Shown here one piece after another: positions 5,577 to 6,973 of a DNA stretch of 6,973 nt (positions are counted from its first letter, which is position 1; the number at the start of each line of letters is the position of its first letter). The position numbers were made by a program, and so were the translations under genes. The DNA comes from Clostridiales bacterium (lineage in GTDB: Bacteria > Bacillota > Clostridia > Oscillospirales > Acutalibacteraceae): the NCBI GenBank assembly GCA_019418545.1, contig DYBQ01000053.1, forward strand, positions 8,809 to 15,781, in the 5' to 3' direction. The notes beneath the pieces are model-generated. The model made no database searches. It was not told the DNA's origin and was given only the letters and a program-made list of their open reading frames with translations.

Positions 5577-6440
5577 ATGAAAATTGCAATCAGTACCTAC
5601 AGCTATCAGCGCCTGTTAAACAGCGGCGCAATGAATCAGATGGAGTGCATTGCCAAAACCAAGGAAATGGGTGCAGATGCTATTGAATTTGTGGATATCC
5701 TGCCCCATGACGGCTCTTCCCGGAAGGAATATGCCCAAAAGCTTCGGGATGCCTGTGAGCGGGCCGGGCTGGAAATTTCCTGCTATACGGTGGCGGCCGA
5801 TTTTATTGGCGGCAGCGGCGGCGATTTTGACGCAGAAGTGCAGCGGGTAAAGGGCGAAGTGGATATTGCCGCCATTTTGGGCGCGCCGCGGATGCGTCAT
5901 GACGCTGCCTGGGGGCCGGGCAAATACCGCTGCTTTGAGGATGCTTTGGACGTGATGGCCAGAGGCTGCCGGCAGGTGACCGAGTATGCTGCTTCCCTTG
6001 GCATTAAAACCATGGTGGAGAACCACGGGACTTTTTGCCAGGACAGCGACCGAGTGGAAAGGCTGATGCTGGCAGTCCATCATGAAAACTTTGGTCTGCT
6101 GTGCGACATGGGGAACTTTTTGTGCGTGGATGAAGCGCCGGAACATGCGGTTTCCCGGCTGGCAGGATGGGCGGCATATGCCCATGCCAAGGATTTTTTG
6201 AAAAAGAGCGGCAGCGGGGATTTTCCGGGCTCTGACTTTTTTGGTACCCGCGGCGGGAATTATTTGCGGGGAACCGTGATTGGCCATGGGGTTGTCCCGG
6301 TGCGCCAGTGCCTCTCCATTTTGAAGGCTGCCGGTTATGATGGCCCTGTGGGCGTGGAATTTGAAGGCATGGAGCCGGTGCTGGACGCAGTTCGGGCAGG
6401 CGTGGAAAATTTGAGACGTTATCTCGATTGTTTACGCTGA
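5577..6440 (+). CDS. Second sugar phosphate isomerase/epimerase-like TIM barrel protein
   Basis: This 287-residue soluble enzyme ends the operon. It has the xylose-isomerase-like TIM barrel pattern: the N-terminal strand MKIAISTYSY, IEFVDILP (E37), MVENHG (E148), LLCDMGNF (D177), YAHAKDF (H203) and VGVEFEGME (E261/E263), consistent with a four-ligand divalent metal site. Two segments set it apart from the first TIM barrel protein: PRMRHDAAWGPGKY (104-117), and a loop of about 30 residues (208-238) ending in RGTVIGHG, which probably shapes the substrate pocket. It is therefore not a simple duplicate of the upstream gene. Such proteins often accompany Gfo/Idh/MocA dehydrogenases, and relatives include sugar epimerases and the catalytic subunits of 3-keto-glycoside-cleaving enzymes. 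AAGGA (5565-5569) lies 7 bases before the ATG. The gap of 79 bases contains no terminator, so it should be co-transcribed. The exact reaction is unknown. Confidence 0.88.
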   Translation: MKIAISTYSYQRLLNSGAMNQMECIAKTKEMGADAIEFVDILPHDGSSRKEYAQKLRDACERAGLEISCYTVAADFIGGSGGDFDAEVQRVKGEVDIAAILGAPRMRHDAAWGPGKYRCFEDALDVMARGCRQVTEYAASLGIKTMVENHGTFCQDSDRVERLMLAVHHENFGLLCDMGNFLCVDEAPEHAVSRLAGWAAYAHAKDFLKKSGSGDFPGSDFFGTRGGNYLRGTVIGHGVVPVRQCLSILKAAGYDGPVGVEFEGMEPVLDAVRAGVENLRRYLDCLR

Positions 6441-6517
6441 AAATCAGTATAAAAAATGGACGAAAAAGCTCGGACAGACGCCGGTTATGATTGGTGAATA
6501 TTTTATAGAAGACAGCG

Positions 6518-6546
6518 TTGATTCCCGAAAAAAAGTATGCTATAAT
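6518..6546 (+). promoter_or_regulatory. Extended -10 promoter for the MATE exporter gene
   Basis: TTGATT (6518-6523) and a perfect TATAAT (6541-6546) are separated by 17 bases, with TG one base before the -10 box (extended -10). Transcription should start near 6553, about 100 bases before the MATE start codon. The 77 bases between the operon stop codon and this promoter (6441-6517) show no other clear element. Confidence 0.8.
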
Positions 6547-6557
6547 GGCGAAAACAC

Positions 6558-6590
6558 AGCCGCAGAGAGTTTACTCTGCGGCTTCTGTTT
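6558..6590 (+). terminator. Terminator-like hairpin just downstream of the MATE promoter
   Basis: AGCCGCAGAG (6558-6567) pairs perfectly with CTCTGCGGCT (6574-6583) around a 6-base loop, and is followed by a moderate T-rich tail (TCTGTTT, 6584-6590). It is the only good hairpin after the operon and is the best candidate for its terminator. It also begins about 5 bases after the start predicted for the MATE promoter, so it would form the 5' end of that message, as a stabilising stem or an attenuator. Confidence 0.6.
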
Positions 6591-6651
6591 GCGATAAAAA
6601 GGGACGCTATCCAACAAACTTGCAGATTCGGGGAAAGGTGATGTACTCAAA

Positions 6652-6973
6652 ATGGAAAATCAGGTAATCTGGGACAGGCGACGACTTTTGCGGCTGATTA
6701 TCCCGCTGGTCATTGAGCAGGTTTTGGCTGTGACCATCGGTATGGCCGACACGGTAATGGTTTCCAGCGTTGGCGAGGCGGCTGTGTCCGGCGTTTCGCT
6801 GGTGGATTCTATCAATGCGCTGCTGATTAACATTTTTTCCGCGCTGGCAACCGGCGGCGCCGTGGTAGGTGCGCAGTATTTGGGAAAGCGCGACAGGGAA
6901 AGCGCCTGTGAAGCAGCCAAACAACTGGTGCTGGCGGTTGCGGCCATGTCGCTGGTTATTGCGGCTTTTGCAC
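6652..6973 (+). CDS. MATE-family multidrug/toxin exporter, N-terminal part only
   Basis: The open frame starts at the ATG at 6652 and continues past the right edge (107 complete codons seen of about 450 in the family). The product begins with a short charged N-terminus and then LLRLIIPLVIEQVLAVTIGMAD (TM1), followed by TVMVSSVGEAAVSGVSL and a second hydrophobic stretch with ATGGAVVGAQYLGKRD, which is the characteristic N-terminal MATE pattern. TM3 starts near residue 90. These proteins use Na+ or H+ gradients to export drugs or metabolites across the cytoplasmic membrane. The Shine-Dalgarno AGGTGAT (6636-6642) is 9 bases from the ATG. An ATG at 6641 overlaps the binding site and is out of frame. 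The gene has its own promoter and is probably independent of the upstream operon. Substrate unknown. Confidence 0.92.
   Translation, partial: MENQVIWDRRRLLRLIIPLVIEQVLAVTIGMADTVMVSSVGEAAVSGVSLVDSINALLINIFSALATGGAVVGAQYLGKRDRESACEAAKQLVLAVAAMSLVIAAFA

Noticed and set aside
4307..5578. A 423-codon minus-strand open frame opposite the dehydrogenase gene.
   Set aside because: The plus strand encodes a complete Gfo/Idh/MocA enzyme with all motifs. The antisense product shows no family pattern and no suitable ribosome binding site. Codon bias explains the open frame.
5616..6287. A 223-codon minus-strand open frame opposite the second TIM barrel gene.
   Set aside because: It is a mirror of a well-supported plus-strand gene and has no recognisable domain.
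6641..6667. An 8-codon mini-ORF (MYSKWKIR) overlapping the MATE start codon, possibly a leader peptide.
   Set aside because: Its ATG overlaps the Shine-Dalgarno AGGTGAT used by the MATE gene, leaving no spacing for its own initiation.

Overview
The window looks like a chromosomal segment from a Gram-positive anaerobe of the class Clostridia, perhaps a gut Oscillospiraceae or Lachnospiraceae relative. This is inferred from strong purine-rich ribosome binding sites (GGAGG, AAAGGAG), consensus sigma-A type promoters in AT-rich gaps, moderately GC-rich coding DNA, and the style of the protein families. No rRNA or marker gene is present, so the taxonomy is an inference. I see no tRNA, rRNA, CRISPR array, insertion sequence or phage gene.

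Layout, left to right. (1) The 3' part of a cation diffusion facilitator (CDF) metal exporter enters from the left edge. (2) After 22 bases comes a cytoplasmic-looking type I sulfatase with an oxidisable cysteine in a C-x-A-x-R motif. (3) A strong hairpin terminates it and also serves a convergent AraC-family regulator on the minus strand, whose last codons lie inside the hairpin. (4) A regulatory gap of about 255 bases (3297-3551) holds a near-perfect minus-strand promoter for the regulator, a weaker plus-strand promoter, a pair of direct repeats one 21-base step apart, and a long inverted repeat around the plus-strand -35 box. (5) A three-gene plus-strand operon follows: a xylose-isomerase-like TIM barrel protein, a Gfo/Idh/MocA NAD(P)-dependent dehydrogenase, and a second, different TIM barrel protein. 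(6) An extended -10 promoter and a terminator-like hairpin precede the start of a MATE-family exporter, which runs off the right edge.

How the genes may work together. A dehydrogenase bracketed by two metal-dependent TIM barrel isomerase/epimerase/lyase-type enzymes fits a pathway that oxidises a sugar, glycoside or inositol to a keto intermediate and then epimerises, isomerises, dehydrates or eliminates it. Compare the arrangements IolG/IolE/IolI, YcjS/YcjR and DgpA/DgpC. The divergent AraC/cupin regulator probably senses the substrate. The nearby sulfatase suggests that the substrate, or a precursor, may be sulfated, but it is transcribed separately and this link is only an inference. No transporter, kinase or glycosidase for the pathway lies in the window. 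The CDF and MATE genes look like unrelated neighbours.
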